The notes below the pieces were generated by a model. The model did not search any database and was not told the DNA's origin. It saw only the letters and a list, made by a program, of their open reading frames with translations. Position numbers and translations under genes: made by a program. A stretch of DNA of 64,000 bases from Planctomycetaceae bacterium (GTDB taxonomy: Bacteria; Planctomycetota; Planctomycetia; Planctomycetales; Planctomycetaceae): contig JAJDEJ010000194.1 of assembly GCA_029259815.1 (NCBI GenBank), forward strand, positions 62,001 through 126,000, given 5' to 3'. This document shows positions 10,319 to 20,007 of the stretch, one piece after another. The first letter of the stretch is position 1, and the number at the start of each line of letters is the position of its first letter.

Positions 10319-11506
10319 ATGTCTCGCACGACTTTTCGACTGATCCTGCTCATCTCGTGTGCCCACGCGTTAGTGCACGTGTTCGAACTCGCATTGCCGA
10401 GTGTTGAACAGATGATTGGTGCTGAGTTTCATGTGGGCACCAAACAAACGGGCTTGCTGGGGACCGTCTGGCGAATTCCGTTCGGTATCGGAGCCGTGTT
10501 CACAGGGTGGCTCGTCGATCGATACGGATCGAAACCCTTGCTGCTGATTTACCTCGCCGGCTGTGCGACCACTTGCTTGATCGCCGGTCTGGCACGAACT
10601 TTCGACGGCGTGTTTCTGACGATGCTGTTAATGGGGAGTTTTGCCAGCATTTACCACCCTGCCGGTCTAGCGTTGATCTCACACGAAACAACGCCTGAGA
10701 CACGCGGAGCCGCACTCGGCTGGCATGGCATCTTCGGCTCGCTCGGCATCGCGGGGGCACCATTCCTCGCCGGGATTGTATTTGCGAGCGGAGATGTCAC
10801 GTGGCGCGAATATTACATGGCCCTTTCGATACCAGGGTTCGCACTCATGGTTGTCCTTGCCTTGCGACTGCATGAAACACGACCCATCCGAGCTTCTGAC
10901 GAGGCGGTCCCAAGAGTTGGCGGCGTGGATGATTTCGACAAGAGCGACGTTCGACGCTACGCCATCCTGCTCACGACGGGCGTCCTGTCCGGCTTCATTT
11001 ATGCGGCCTTCATGCACTTTCTGCCCCGGTATCTTGATGAGGCGGGCTTTGCGGTCGCCGGCGTGTCGTCGGCAGGAATGCGAAATCGCTTGGCGGCTCT
11101 CGTGCTGGCTTGCGGGATTATCGGTCAGTCTGTCGCAGGTCGGTTCGCCAAGCCGGGTCGACTCGAATGGGGACTGACGATCATTCTTTTCGCCAATGCG
11201 CCTTTGCTGTTGTGGATGGCCTTCGCATCGGGCCACTCGCGAGTGGCTGCAACCTGCCTGTTGGCGTTGGTGCACTTTATGAATCAGCCGTTCTACAACA
11301 GCCTGATCGCCGAGTACGTCACCGCCCGTCGCCGCAGTTTGGGATACGGGTTTAGTAACATGGTGTGCTTCAGCATCGGCGGACTTGGTCCCACATTCGC
11401 CGGTTTCACGCAAAGCGATGAGTGGACGTATGGCGGACTCGCGATCGTTGCTGCAGCAGGCGGGTGTGTGGCGTTAATGCTCGCGATCTCCCGCACCCGT
11501 CAGTAA
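10319..11506 (+). CDS. MFS transporter
   Basis: 395-residue integral membrane protein of the major facilitator superfamily with about 12 predicted hydrophobic helices. The loop after helix 2 reads GWLVDRYGSKPLLL, the G-x-x-x-D-R-x-G-x-K/R signature of the superfamily. The start ATG is the first in the frame; upstream lies the perfect inverted repeat 10225-10285. Substrate cannot be read from the sequence. The stop overlaps the stop of the convergent DUF1501 gene by 7 bp. Confidence 0.88.
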   Translation: MSRTTFRLILLISCAHALVHVFELALPSVEQMIGAEFHVGTKQTGLLGTVWRIPFGIGAVFTGWLVDRYGSKPLLLIYLAGCATTCLIAGLARTFDGVFLTMLLMGSFASIYHPAGLALISHETTPETRGAALGWHGIFGSLGIAGAPFLAGIVFASGDVTWREYYMALSIPGFALMVVLALRLHETRPIRASDEAVPRVGGVDDFDKSDVRRYAILLTTGVLSGFIYAAFMHFLPRYLDEAGFAVAGVSSAGMRNRLAALVLACGIIGQSVAGRFAKPGRLEWGLTIILFANAPLLLWMAFASGHSRVAATCLLALVHFMNQPFYNSLIAEYVTARRRSLGYGFSNMVCFSIGGLGPTFAGFTQSDEWTYGGLAIVAAAGGCVALMLAISRTRQ

Positions 11507-12843
11507 ACCTCGGTGATCGGGTCATGCAAGGAGAGGTACTGCGGACGCCCCGAGGGGTCGCTGATCGTTGCATGTTGCGTGTCGATGCCAAGGTTTCGGT
11601 AGACGGTCGAAAAAACCTCCTGCACATGGACGGGTCGGGTGTGAGCACGCTCGCCCAGACGGTTGGTGCTGCCGATCGCCTGACCCGTTCTCATGCCGCC
11701 GCCAGCCATGAAAGCACAGCTGACTTGCGGCCAGTGATCGCGTCCGCCGCCAGCGTTGATCTTCGGAGTGCGGCCAAATTCGCCCCAGACGAGCACGGTG
11801 ACATCGTCCAATATTCCTCGTTCGTCGAGGTCCGTGATCAATGCGGATACGCCTTGATCCAGTTTGGAGCCATGATCGCGAACGAGTCCCTCATTGTTGC
11901 CGTGGCTGTCCCAACGACCGTAGCTCATGGAGACACAACGCACCCCCGCTTCGACCAGTCGCCGCGCCATGAGGATGTGCTCGTTGATTGTGGGAGACCC
12001 GTCATATTGAAACTTGAACGGCTTGCCGTCGCCGTAACGTGCTCGGAGTGCAGGGTCTTCCTTGGAAAGGTCGAGTGCGTCAATCAACTTGCTGGAGGTG
12101 AGGACGTCAAACGCGCGCTGTTCGTAGGCATCGAGAGCTTCAAGCTTGCCTGTGGCGTCGACGTCACGACGCAAGTTGTCGACGCTACTCAAGAGTTGTT
12201 TGCGGTTGCTCAGCCGGTCGAGGGTGATGCCATTGAGCTTCATGTCGGCCATGCCCTGTCCGTTGGGCTGGAAGGGGGCGTAGGTCGGGCCGAGAAAGCC
12301 GGGCGTGCCAGGGTTCTTCCACACACCGACATCTGCCAGACCAACATATGACGGGACACTGCGGTCGACCGGTCCCTGCAACTTTGTGAGTACGCTGCCG
12401 AGTGCAGGGTGCCCGCCCATTGAACGGAGTTCGGCGTGCCGCCAGCCGGTCATGCATTGAAACGAGTCATGCCGTCCTTCACAGCCCACGACTGCTCGCA
12501 GCACGACCGACTTGTCCATCAATTGAGCAATCTTGGGGAAGCACTCGCCAATTTGAATGCCGGGCACGTTCGTTGAGATGGGCTGAAACGGCCCGCGAAT
12601 CTCCTTGGGGGCTTCGGTCTTGATCTCCCACATATCCTGATGCGGCGGCCCTCCTCCCAGGAAAATGTTGATAACCGCCTTGTGACCGAGCGTCGTCCCA
12701 CTCGCGGCTTCCGCTCGGTAGATATCAGCAAGGTTGAGGCCGGCTGCACCAACGCCGAGGGCACCAATCTTGAGAAATGAACGGCGGGAGACGCCATCGC
12801 AGTACCCGGCTCGACTGGGTTTTGACCCGTACAGTGTCAGCAT
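11500..12843 (-). CDS. DUF1501 domain protein, Tat-exported
   Basis: 447 residues. The twin-arginine leader CDGVSRRSFLKIGALGVGAAGL is followed by the DUF1501 body typical of planctomycetes: KAVINIFLGGGPPHQDMWEIK, the segment GCEGRHDSFQCMTG, SYGRWDSHGNNEG, and near the C-terminus VLVWGEFGRTPKIN and GGRDHWPQV. These resemble alkaline-phosphatase-superfamily metal sites (D and H residues), but no activity is established for the family. In planctomycetes the gene often pairs with DUF1549/DUF1553 cytochrome genes; no such partner lies next to it here. Confidence 0.92.
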   Translation of the reverse strand: MLTLYGSKPSRAGYCDGVSRRSFLKIGALGVGAAGLNLADIYRAEAASGTTLGHKAVINIFLGGGPPHQDMWEIKTEAPKEIRGPFQPISTNVPGIQIGECFPKIAQLMDKSVVLRAVVGCEGRHDSFQCMTGWRHAELRSMGGHPALGSVLTKLQGPVDRSVPSYVGLADVGVWKNPGTPGFLGPTYAPFQPNGQGMADMKLNGITLDRLSNRKQLLSSVDNLRRDVDATGKLEALDAYEQRAFDVLTSSKLIDALDLSKEDPALRARYGDGKPFKFQYDGSPTINEHILMARRLVEAGVRCVSMSYGRWDSHGNNEGLVRDHGSKLDQGVSALITDLDERGILDDVTVLVWGEFGRTPKINAGGGRDHWPQVSCAFMAGGGMRTGQAIGSTNRLGERAHTRPVHVQEVFSTVYRNLGIDTQHATISDPSGRPQYLSLHDPITEVY

Positions 12844-13230
12844 GAATCGGCTCCAAAGTGTGCGATATCCGGTCGACGCATCCCAAGCTTCGCTGGCTGA
12901 AGATTATCCCAAGCCTGGTTGCTTCCGTCTAGGGCAAGCGACTCTCTCCCAATCTACGGTCACATCGAACTTGCCGGGTGCCAGGAAACTTCTTGACTCG
13001 CATGGACGGCTGAATAGACTGGAATTGAGCCAGCAACTCTTCCAAATGGGCTGATTGACCGGATTGTTGCAGCTGTGTCGATTGCAGGCATGCTCTGGTT
13101 CACGCAACCTTGGGCGAGTCTGTTGAAGTTTGATCATGAAGTGTTCGACACTTTAGGGGAGGGCGCCTGTCTGCGCAGTCGCTAAGCTGACTGTCTGCGT
13201 GCGGTCCACACTGTAACCAAGGAACTTCTT
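12844..13230. other. Intergenic region, divergent promoters
   Basis: 387 bp between the divergent DUF1501 and coiled-coil genes. Apart from the ribosome binding site AAGGAAC upstream of 13231 I see no gene, RNA or clear repeat. A 77-codon minus-strand open frame here has no start signal or domain. Confidence 0.6.
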
Positions 13231-14736
13231 ATGGCCTCGTCCGACAAGCCGACTGCCGTCCACTTCACGCTCATCTTCTTTGTGATGGCGACGTTGATCC
13301 TGGCAGTGATGACCTATTTGAACTACCGCGACCTGACAGATGTTCGCGTGCAGAAGGATGCTCTGCAAAACGAAGTCTCCGCTGCCAATACGGGGATTGC
13401 GAACCGCATCGCTGAAATCGATGCCATGAAGGCCGCACTTGGTTACAATTTCCCTGACGTGGGAGCAACCGGCCAACCCGGGACAGTCCTGGGACAATTG
13501 ACAACCGATCTCGCAACGGTCGGTCGGGACCTGCAGGAGCCCACTGTGGCGGCAACTGGAGTTGCCATGCGGGCTAAAATCAGCCAACTGGAAGCGGAAC
13601 TGGCCTCGACACAACAGTCGCTGGAGGAGGTCCAGTCGCAACTGTTGGCAGTTCAGTCACGCTACCAGGGACAGGTCGACGAGATTCAGAAATCGCAGCA
13701 AGGATCCGAGTCCAACCTGCAGACTTTCATCGCCGATCGGGATGAGATCGTCAGCCAGAAAGATGCTGAGCTCACCCAACTGCGGGGTGACTACCAAAGT
13801 GCTCTCACCCAGAAGGGCGCAATCGAAGACCAGATGGTCAGCATGCGAAAAGGTTTTGAGGAAAAACTCGCTCAGCTGACGAAGGACATCACTCAACTCC
13901 AACAGGAGTTAGACGACGTTAACCGCGTGAGCTTTGAGGTGCCCGATGGCGAGATCCGTCGTGTCGACAACAACACGCGGACTGTCTGGATCAACCTGGG
14001 TGACGCCGACAGCCTCAGGACTCAAACAACCTTCAGCGTCTACGATCACGACCATCATGGTGTGGCGCGTGGACCGGAAGACATCAAGGGACGGGTCGAA
14101 GTCGTCCGCATCCTGGGCCCGCACCTTTCACAAGCTCGCATTCTGGAAGAAGACCTACTCCGTCCGATGTCCGAAGAAGATGTCGTTTACTCGCCTGTTT
14201 GGTCTGCAGGTCTCACAGAGAGCTTTGCTTTTGTCGGCGAGATCGACTTTGACGGTGATGGTCAAAGTGACCGCAATCAATTGCACGACATCCTCGAACA
14301 ATCGGGGGCCACCATCTCCGTCGAAATCAATGACGAAGGCTACCGGATCCCCGAAGATGCGGTGATCACCAAGGATACGAAGTTCCTGATCCTGGGTCAT
14401 ACCCCGGACCCGGCTGACTTTGCAGCCGAAGATCCCAACCGCGAGCGAATCAACCGGATTCTGGCAGAGACTGCCCAAATGAAAGAGCGGGCATTACGAC
14501 AGGGTGTGCGGATCCTCAGCTTGAACGAATTCCTGGCCTTTATGGGGTATCGTCCGACACAGCGGCTATTCCTGCCCGGATCGAACATGCCGTACACCCT
14601 GCAAGGTGGCAGCGAAGATGCCATCGGAAACCCGGGAGCCCGTTACTCCACTGGTCGCACTTCCGAATTGTTCCGTCGTGACTACGACGCAAAAGGTGAG
14701 ATCGTGAAGCCCGGAACGCGTAATTACGGGAACTAA
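13231..14736 (+). CDS. Membrane-anchored coiled-coil protein of unknown function
   Basis: 501 residues. AAGGAAC precedes the ATG by a standard spacing. One N-terminal transmembrane helix (residues ~10-30, FTLIFFVMATLILAVMTYL) is followed by a short coiled coil, then a long one at ~115-230 rich in Q, E, L and K (SQLEAELASTQQSLEEVQSQL). The C-terminal ~260 residues form a globular part with an EF-hand-like calcium loop, DFDGDGQSDRNQ near residue 345. This suggests an envelope-anchored protein with an exposed C-terminal domain. I recognise the architecture as planctomycete-conserved but know no function. The next gene starts 10 bp later, so the two may be co-transcribed. Confidence 0.8.
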   Translation: MASSDKPTAVHFTLIFFVMATLILAVMTYLNYRDLTDVRVQKDALQNEVSAANTGIANRIAEIDAMKAALGYNFPDVGATGQPGTVLGQLTTDLATVGRDLQEPTVAATGVAMRAKISQLEAELASTQQSLEEVQSQLLAVQSRYQGQVDEIQKSQQGSESNLQTFIADRDEIVSQKDAELTQLRGDYQSALTQKGAIEDQMVSMRKGFEEKLAQLTKDITQLQQELDDVNRVSFEVPDGEIRRVDNNTRTVWINLGDADSLRTQTTFSVYDHDHHGVARGPEDIKGRVEVVRILGPHLSQARILEEDLLRPMSEEDVVYSPVWSAGLTESFAFVGEIDFDGDGQSDRNQLHDILEQSGATISVEINDEGYRIPEDAVITKDTKFLILGHTPDPADFAAEDPNRERINRILAETAQMKERALRQGVRILSLNEFLAFMGYRPTQRLFLPGSNMPYTLQGGSEDAIGNPGARYSTGRTSELFRRDYDAKGEIVKPGTRNYGN

Positions 14737-14746
14737 TTGGCCCTTC

Positions 14747-15709
14747 ATGCTTCGCCGTCTCGGCAAGACCGATCTGTTCGTCACCCCGGTCGCGATGGGC
14801 TGTTGGCCGATCGCCGGGATCACGAGTATTGACGTGACCGAGGCAAACAGCCTCGACACATTGTCTGCTGCTTTTGACGCGGGCATTAACTTCTTCGACA
14901 CCGCCTACGTCTACGGCTATGACGGGCAGAGTGAACGCCTGATCGGTCGCGCGCTTGGCCCCCACCGCGATCGCATCATTCTCGCCTCCAAGTGCGGCAT
15001 TCACTGGGAAGAAGGCAAACAGGTCAAAGACGGGCGCCCTGAGACCATTCGCAGGCAATGTGATGAGAGCCTGCGTCGACTGGGCACCGACCGCATTGAC
15101 CTGTATTACCTCCACGCCCCAGATCCTGAGACGCGGATCTGTGAAACGGCCGAGGCCCTGCGGGGATTGCTGGATGCTGGGAAAGTCCGAGCCATCGGAG
15201 TTTCGAACCTGCATACGCTCGACCGCTATGAACAGTTTCAGGCGGTCTGCCCCATCACGGCTTCCCAGCCGCATTACAACATGCTGCAACGTGAGATCGA
15301 GGCGGACCAACTCCCTTGGTGCCGCGATCACGACGTCTCGACCATCGTCTATTGGCCGCTGATGAAAGGATTTCTCGCTGGCAAGCTGTCACGCGACCAT
15401 CAATGGGACCCTCGCGATGGTCGGCAAAAGTACCCCGTCTTTCAAGGCGACCAATGGATCAAGACTCACGACTTCGTCGATCAGCTGCGTACGATTGCAG
15501 ATGACCAGGGCTGCACGGTTGCTCAACTCGTCACCGCTTGGACGATCGGACGACCAGGCATCACAGTGGCCTTGTGTGGGGCCAAGCGCCCCTCACAAAT
15601 CAGCGAGACAGCTGCAGCGATGTCCCTCTCCCTCACTGAAGAGACGCTCCAGAGAATCGCGACCGCTATCGAAGAACGAGGCGAGGTTGACTCCCGTGCA
15701 GCCGTTTGA
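14747..15709 (+). CDS. Aldo/keto reductase
   Basis: 320-residue NAD(P)H-dependent oxidoreductase with the TIM-barrel fold. The catalytic tetrad is visible: D in NFFDTAYVYG (~50), Y five residues on, K in LASKCG (~83) and H in YYLHAPD (~122). The NADPH-binding end reads CGAKRPSQI. It resembles the general aldo/keto reductase branch that includes YghZ and L-glyceraldehyde-3-phosphate reductases; the physiological substrate is unknown. It follows the coiled-coil gene by 10 bp. Confidence 0.92.
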   Translation: MLRRLGKTDLFVTPVAMGCWPIAGITSIDVTEANSLDTLSAAFDAGINFFDTAYVYGYDGQSERLIGRALGPHRDRIILASKCGIHWEEGKQVKDGRPETIRRQCDESLRRLGTDRIDLYYLHAPDPETRICETAEALRGLLDAGKVRAIGVSNLHTLDRYEQFQAVCPITASQPHYNMLQREIEADQLPWCRDHDVSTIVYWPLMKGFLAGKLSRDHQWDPRDGRQKYPVFQGDQWIKTHDFVDQLRTIADDQGCTVAQLVTAWTIGRPGITVALCGAKRPSQISETAAAMSLSLTEETLQRIATAIEERGEVDSRAAV

Positions 15710-15984
15710 TGCAGTCCTTACGGAACACACGGCATTTCGTAAACGCATACAGGTTAGTTATTTGTGACACAAGGACGTCCTCCAACAAGAGAATTCTTTT
15801 GACCGACGGAATTCGTCCGTTTACGCTGTATGGCAGCTCAAGTGGTTGGCCAGCAGTTGCTCATTGTCTGGGTTTTACGGACATCGGCTCCCGCTTGATG
15901 TGACACTTCCACTCGGTGCGGACATCGTTGTTCTTGTCGATGTTTGCTTCGAAGACAATGCGATGGGCTTCTGGAGACCAACAA

Positions 15985-16431
15985 ATGGATGGACATCCTC
16001 CCGACACTGATCGTTCGCTGGCCGACTTCGTGACCCTTGAGTACATCCTGCTGGGAGATCTCCGCGACCTCCTTGAGGAGGAGCCCGGCGAACAGACCAC
16101 TCGCTGGCTCGTCGCCGTTCTCGATACACTCCTCGACACTCTGCCCCGCGAGTTGGCGCTGAAGTCGGAGGAAGGCTATCTCGAAGACGTGCTGTGCGAT
16201 CACCCACATTGGCAACCTCAAGTGGAACGACTGCGAAGCGAATACATCCGTCTCTGCATCTGGCTGGAAGAACTCCGTGACCGGCTGGTCAGCCGCTCAC
16301 CGTTCGGCGATATCGCTGATCGCGTGCGTCATGACCTCCGCGAATGGATGGCCGCCCTGCAAGCCCATCACCGACACGAACACCGGCTCTTACAGACATC
16401 CGTCAACCTCGAAGTCGGCGGCGGCGACTGA
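15985..16431 (+). CDS. Small hypothetical protein
   Basis: 148 residues from the ATG at 15985, which has GGAG 11 bp upstream; an upstream in-frame ATG at 15916 would add an unsupported leader. The protein is mostly helical and acidic (ADFVTLEYILLGDLRDLLEEEPG) and ends with a histidine-rich helix, QAHHRHEHRL, that recalls a metal-binding helix but is not a recognisable hemerythrin. No domain identified. A strong hairpin terminator follows. Confidence 0.65.
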   Translation: MDGHPPDTDRSLADFVTLEYILLGDLRDLLEEEPGEQTTRWLVAVLDTLLDTLPRELALKSEEGYLEDVLCDHPHWQPQVERLRSEYIRLCIWLEELRDRLVSRSPFGDIADRVRHDLREWMAALQAHHRHEHRLLQTSVNLEVGGGD

Positions 16432-16471
16432 TCGCCGGTATTCGCGTCATGTTCGTCAGTGAACATCGTTC

Positions 16472-16516
16472 ATCCCCGTTGAGCCACACATTTGAAATGT
16501 GTGGCTCAACGGGGAT
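16472..16516. terminator. Bidirectional hairpin terminator
   Basis: Perfect inverted repeat 16472-16493 / 16495-16516 (arms ATCCCCGTTGAGCCACACAT and two further T bases, and their complement). It lies between the stop of the 148-residue gene at 16431 and the stop of the convergent FAD oxidoreductase at 16520, so it can end both transcripts. Confidence 0.8.
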
Positions 16517-16519
16517 TCG

Positions 16520-18586
16520 TCATTCCGGCAAAAGCTGCACAGCGTCTGCAATGACATAGCCGTCCGCTTTCTCGTTTGACACGGTGATGACTGCGTCAGC
16601 ATCAGTCGAAAACTTGTACGTGCCCAGTGAGAACCACATCTTGTCGATTGATGGTTGCTGTTTCTGATTGAGCGTATGTGCAGCGCGGCCTTCTGCATGG
16701 ACGATCGTGACTGGGACATTTGTCGCTCGATTCGGATTGGCGGTGTATGAAATGCGGACTTCATAGAGCCCCGACGTCGGCACGCGCGTCTCAAATGAGA
16801 TGGACTTTGTTCCCGGAGAAGATCCCTGGTCGTGGCGATAGCCTTCGCCAACAAACTGGTGGACCGAACGACTGAAGCCCCACGATCCAGTGCGCATCGC
16901 TTGATCGTCGTCAATCACAATTCCGGGGAGGGAGGTCGGGTCGAGACCGTCCGATGAGATCAGTCCCTCCGGAATCGTAAGTACCTGCCCGTCTGTCTCC
17001 AATCGCTCACGGAGGGCCGCGTATTCCAGTTGCTGCACAGTGACACCTGCCTCGATGGCCTGACAAGCGGCCGTCGCAGCCGACTGTGCAAGAATCATGA
17101 ACACGGGTTCCATGCGAATGGACCCATAGGCGATATGCGAAGACGAGAGACAGACCGGCACGAGCAGGTTCGTACACTCATCGGACTTCGGAACGATCGT
17201 GCCGTACGCGATCTGGTACGGTCCGCGCGGACTGACCTGGATGTCGCCCTCATTCCGCACATGGCCATTCTCGTCGACATATCGCTGGACGTTGTGGGAG
17301 TCCATGTTGTACGAACCAATTCCGATCGGGTGAGGACACGGCCTGCGACGGCGGCAGTCGTGTTCGGTGTGGACCGTATCCGACACCATCCGTCGTGCCT
17401 CTCTCACGTAAATTTGGTGCGGCCAGTGACCCGTCTCGACAAATTCATCCTTGGAGAGCCCCCAACGGCTCATGATGCTGCGCACATCCTCAGGCACGGC
17501 TGCATCGTTGGCTAGAAAGTACATCAGTCCTTTTTGATATTGCTCGTGTTCGGCAATGATCTCCCGGCGTCGCTCGTAGCTCGCTTCCGGATAGTCATAA
17601 TTCATCCCGATGTTGTCAGTCGAGAATGCCCCGTGATTGTTCGTGTCCGTCTTGCGATTGGGAGCCGGATCGAATTTCTTGAAGGCTGCTCTCCACCCCG
17701 CTTGCAGGTATCGGGCTAACAGTTCGTACTCCCGCGAGTCGTAACCCTCCGGCTTGGGGAACGGCACCCGATTCTCCGGAGCATCCGTCAGGCAGAGGCG
17801 GAAACAATACGCCTGCACCCGATGATCAGCCGCCCCTTCTTCGCCCGGTCCACCGGGATGAATACGCGGCAGCAGACCACTCTTCGGGTCGCCCGGCGTC
17901 ACGTAGGGATCGATCGGAAACTCAAATTGATGGCTTGTTGCCCGACGCGTCTGGACGCCATTCAGGGTTTCATCATATTCGAGGTTCGACTCGCGACCCA
18001 CCGTGAATGAGACACCGCCTGCTGCCATCAGATCGCCTTCATAGGTGGCGTCGATGAACATTCGACCGTGAAATGTTTTGCCTTTCAGTGTGGAGATCGA
18101 GGTGATGCTTGTCCCAGCTTGAGTGACTCCGCTTACGCGGTCGAGCCAGCTGTCGAAGTGAACGGGGATGTTGTGTTCGGCGATGTACCGTTCGTAGATT
18201 TGTTCAGCGACGCGCGGCTCAAAGACCCACATCGTGTCGCTGCTCGGGCGATACAACTTGTAGTCCTCGGGGAGTTGCTGACGCCAACTCTTCGGGTCAT
18301 CGTAGTGCGTCTTAATGCGGCTGTAGAACTCACGAGCCAATCCACCGACGACTTCCTTCCGACCACTGTCGGTCCAACCGAGTCCCGAAGCGGTCAGCCC
18401 CCCAAGATGGGTCTCCGGTGCGACGATCACGACCGACCTACCCATGCGAGCGGTCTGGACAGCCGCCATGACCCCGGCGGACGTACCGCCGTACACGACA
18501 ACATCGTAGATGGGTGTTTCGGCAGCGGTGGAGGACGTCAATCCGAAGGCAATGACCAACAGGAGTGCGATCAGTCGATGGGGCAT
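16520..18586 (-). CDS. Secreted FAD-dependent oxidoreductase with golvesin-like C-terminal domain
   Basis: 688 residues. A signal peptide (MPHRLIALLLVIAFGLTSSTAAE) leads into the dinucleotide-binding fold YDVVVYGGTSAGVMAAVQTARMG, then HLGGLTASGLGWTD, the pattern of the FAD_oxidored family (PF12831) common in planctomycetes. A second conserved block reads FIDATYEGDLMAAGG. The last ~120 residues (GLYEVRISYTANPNRATNVP, ADGYVIADAVQLLP) match the golvesin C-terminal-like beta domain often appended to secreted sugar-acting proteins. Probable periplasmic oxidoreductase on an unknown, perhaps carbohydrate, substrate. Confidence 0.87.
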   Translation of the reverse strand: MPHRLIALLLVIAFGLTSSTAAETPIYDVVVYGGTSAGVMAAVQTARMGRSVVIVAPETHLGGLTASGLGWTDSGRKEVVGGLAREFYSRIKTHYDDPKSWRQQLPEDYKLYRPSSDTMWVFEPRVAEQIYERYIAEHNIPVHFDSWLDRVSGVTQAGTSITSISTLKGKTFHGRMFIDATYEGDLMAAGGVSFTVGRESNLEYDETLNGVQTRRATSHQFEFPIDPYVTPGDPKSGLLPRIHPGGPGEEGAADHRVQAYCFRLCLTDAPENRVPFPKPEGYDSREYELLARYLQAGWRAAFKKFDPAPNRKTDTNNHGAFSTDNIGMNYDYPEASYERRREIIAEHEQYQKGLMYFLANDAAVPEDVRSIMSRWGLSKDEFVETGHWPHQIYVREARRMVSDTVHTEHDCRRRRPCPHPIGIGSYNMDSHNVQRYVDENGHVRNEGDIQVSPRGPYQIAYGTIVPKSDECTNLLVPVCLSSSHIAYGSIRMEPVFMILAQSAATAACQAIEAGVTVQQLEYAALRERLETDGQVLTIPEGLISSDGLDPTSLPGIVIDDDQAMRTGSWGFSRSVHQFVGEGYRHDQGSSPGTKSISFETRVPTSGLYEVRISYTANPNRATNVPVTIVHAEGRAAHTLNQKQQPSIDKMWFSLGTYKFSTDADAVITVSNEKADGYVIADAVQLLPE

Positions 18587-18709
18587 GTGTTAGTGTCTCG
18601 GCGTGGAGGAAATGGACGAGTCACAACTGTCGCAAATGAGATCTCCGATTTCAAATCTCACGTCTGAAATTGCGAACCCAAGGTGTGAGATGCTTGGAGA
18701 AAGAAAAAG

Positions 18710-19113
<404 letters not shown>

Positions 19114-19120
19114 TGCAATC

Positions 19121-19126
19121 ATTCTA
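19121..19126 (-). promoter_or_regulatory. Probable -10 box of rnpB
   Basis: TAGAAT on the minus strand ends about 7 nt upstream of the RNase P RNA 5' end, a good sigma70-type -10 spacing. The -35 region 17 bp further up is weak. Confidence 0.45.
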
Positions 19127-19437
19127 TGGATTTTTCGTCCTGTTCACGCCTGTTTCTGTCCAAGAATGGTGAATTTCGCGGGAAGATTGCTCCGTTACGA
19201 CTAGAATCATCTAATCCGCAACGTCGCCGGAACGTGAGAAACTGCCCGCAGTCCTCCGGTGAAAGGTGTCTCACAAGGAAATTGACGACCATTTCTTCGG
19301 TCTGTAGATTATTATTCGATATGAAGTCACCATAAGGTCGACATGAGAATCGATTCATACGGAGCCGCTTTTGCAGGTTCCGTCAGCAGTGATGGACTTA
19401 GAAAGAGCTGGGCCGAGCTTGAGTCTGGATTGTCTTG
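19127..19437. other. Intergenic region between rnpB and the FHA gene
   Basis: About 310 bp between divergent rnpB and the FHA gene. It is more AT-rich than its surroundings (for example around 19290-19340), as expected for promoters. No open frame or RNA is supported. Confidence 0.55.
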
Positions 19438-19932
19438 ATGGAACAACAGGCGACATTTGGCGAGTTGATCCCCTGCGGCGGGGGAGATCCGATTCCCCTC
19501 AACCGGGTGAGTTTGATGGTCGGGAGACGGTCGAACTGCGACATCTCACTCAGATTCCCAAACATTTCCTCCCAACACTGCCAACTACAGTTGATCAACG
19601 GCTATTGGCATCTTCGCGACCTGAACAGCCGCAACGGCGTTAAAGTGAATGGTGTCCGGTGTGATCAAAAGTGGTTATTGCCCGGTGACGAAGTCTCCAT
19701 CGCCAAGCATCGCTATGAATTGGTCTATCACCCGGAAGGCGACGAGCCGCCACCGGTTGATGAAGACCCATTCGCAATCAGCCTGTTGGAAAAGGCCGGG
19801 CTCGCGCGAAGACGCAAGCGTGAGGACTTCGAGACAGCGACTCCTGTCACACGCCAGCGTGATCCCGTTTCCAACAATGACATGGAACGCGAAGTCAGTG
19901 AATGGTTGGCTGATGACGAAGAGAACGACTGA
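19438..19932 (+). CDS. FHA-domain protein
   Basis: 164 residues from the ATG at 19438 (an in-frame TTG precedes it directly). Residues ~20-95 form a forkhead-associated, phosphothreonine-binding domain with the diagnostic sequence LMVGRRSNCDISL, then SSQHCQLQLINGYWHLRDLNSRNGVKVNG. These give the G-R, S-x-x-H and N-G positions that contact phosphopeptides. The C-terminal ~70 residues are acidic and probably flexible, ending SEWLADDEEND. This suggests a cytoplasmic partner of a Ser/Thr kinase; none is encoded nearby. rsgA starts 76 bp downstream. Confidence 0.88.
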   Translation: MEQQATFGELIPCGGGDPIPLNRVSLMVGRRSNCDISLRFPNISSQHCQLQLINGYWHLRDLNSRNGVKVNGVRCDQKWLLPGDEVSIAKHRYELVYHPEGDEPPPVDEDPFAISLLEKAGLARRRKREDFETATPVTRQRDPVSNNDMEREVSEWLADDEEND

Positions 19933-20007
19933 CTCGCAATCTGTGGGGAGCATGCTGCTGCTCTCTGCCTCGATCAAACGTCTCCAATCACGACGTGTCA
20001 TCGGGGT

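Noticed and set aside
12904-13137. 77-codon minus-strand ORF in an intergenic region
   Set aside because: No start signal or similarity to any known type; Cys/Asn/Arg-rich chance frame.
16456-16914. 152-codon minus-strand ORF overlapping the FAD oxidoreductase C-terminus
   Set aside because: Its odd repeated peptide comes from the terminator palindrome; the FAD oxidoreductase frame has the real domain.
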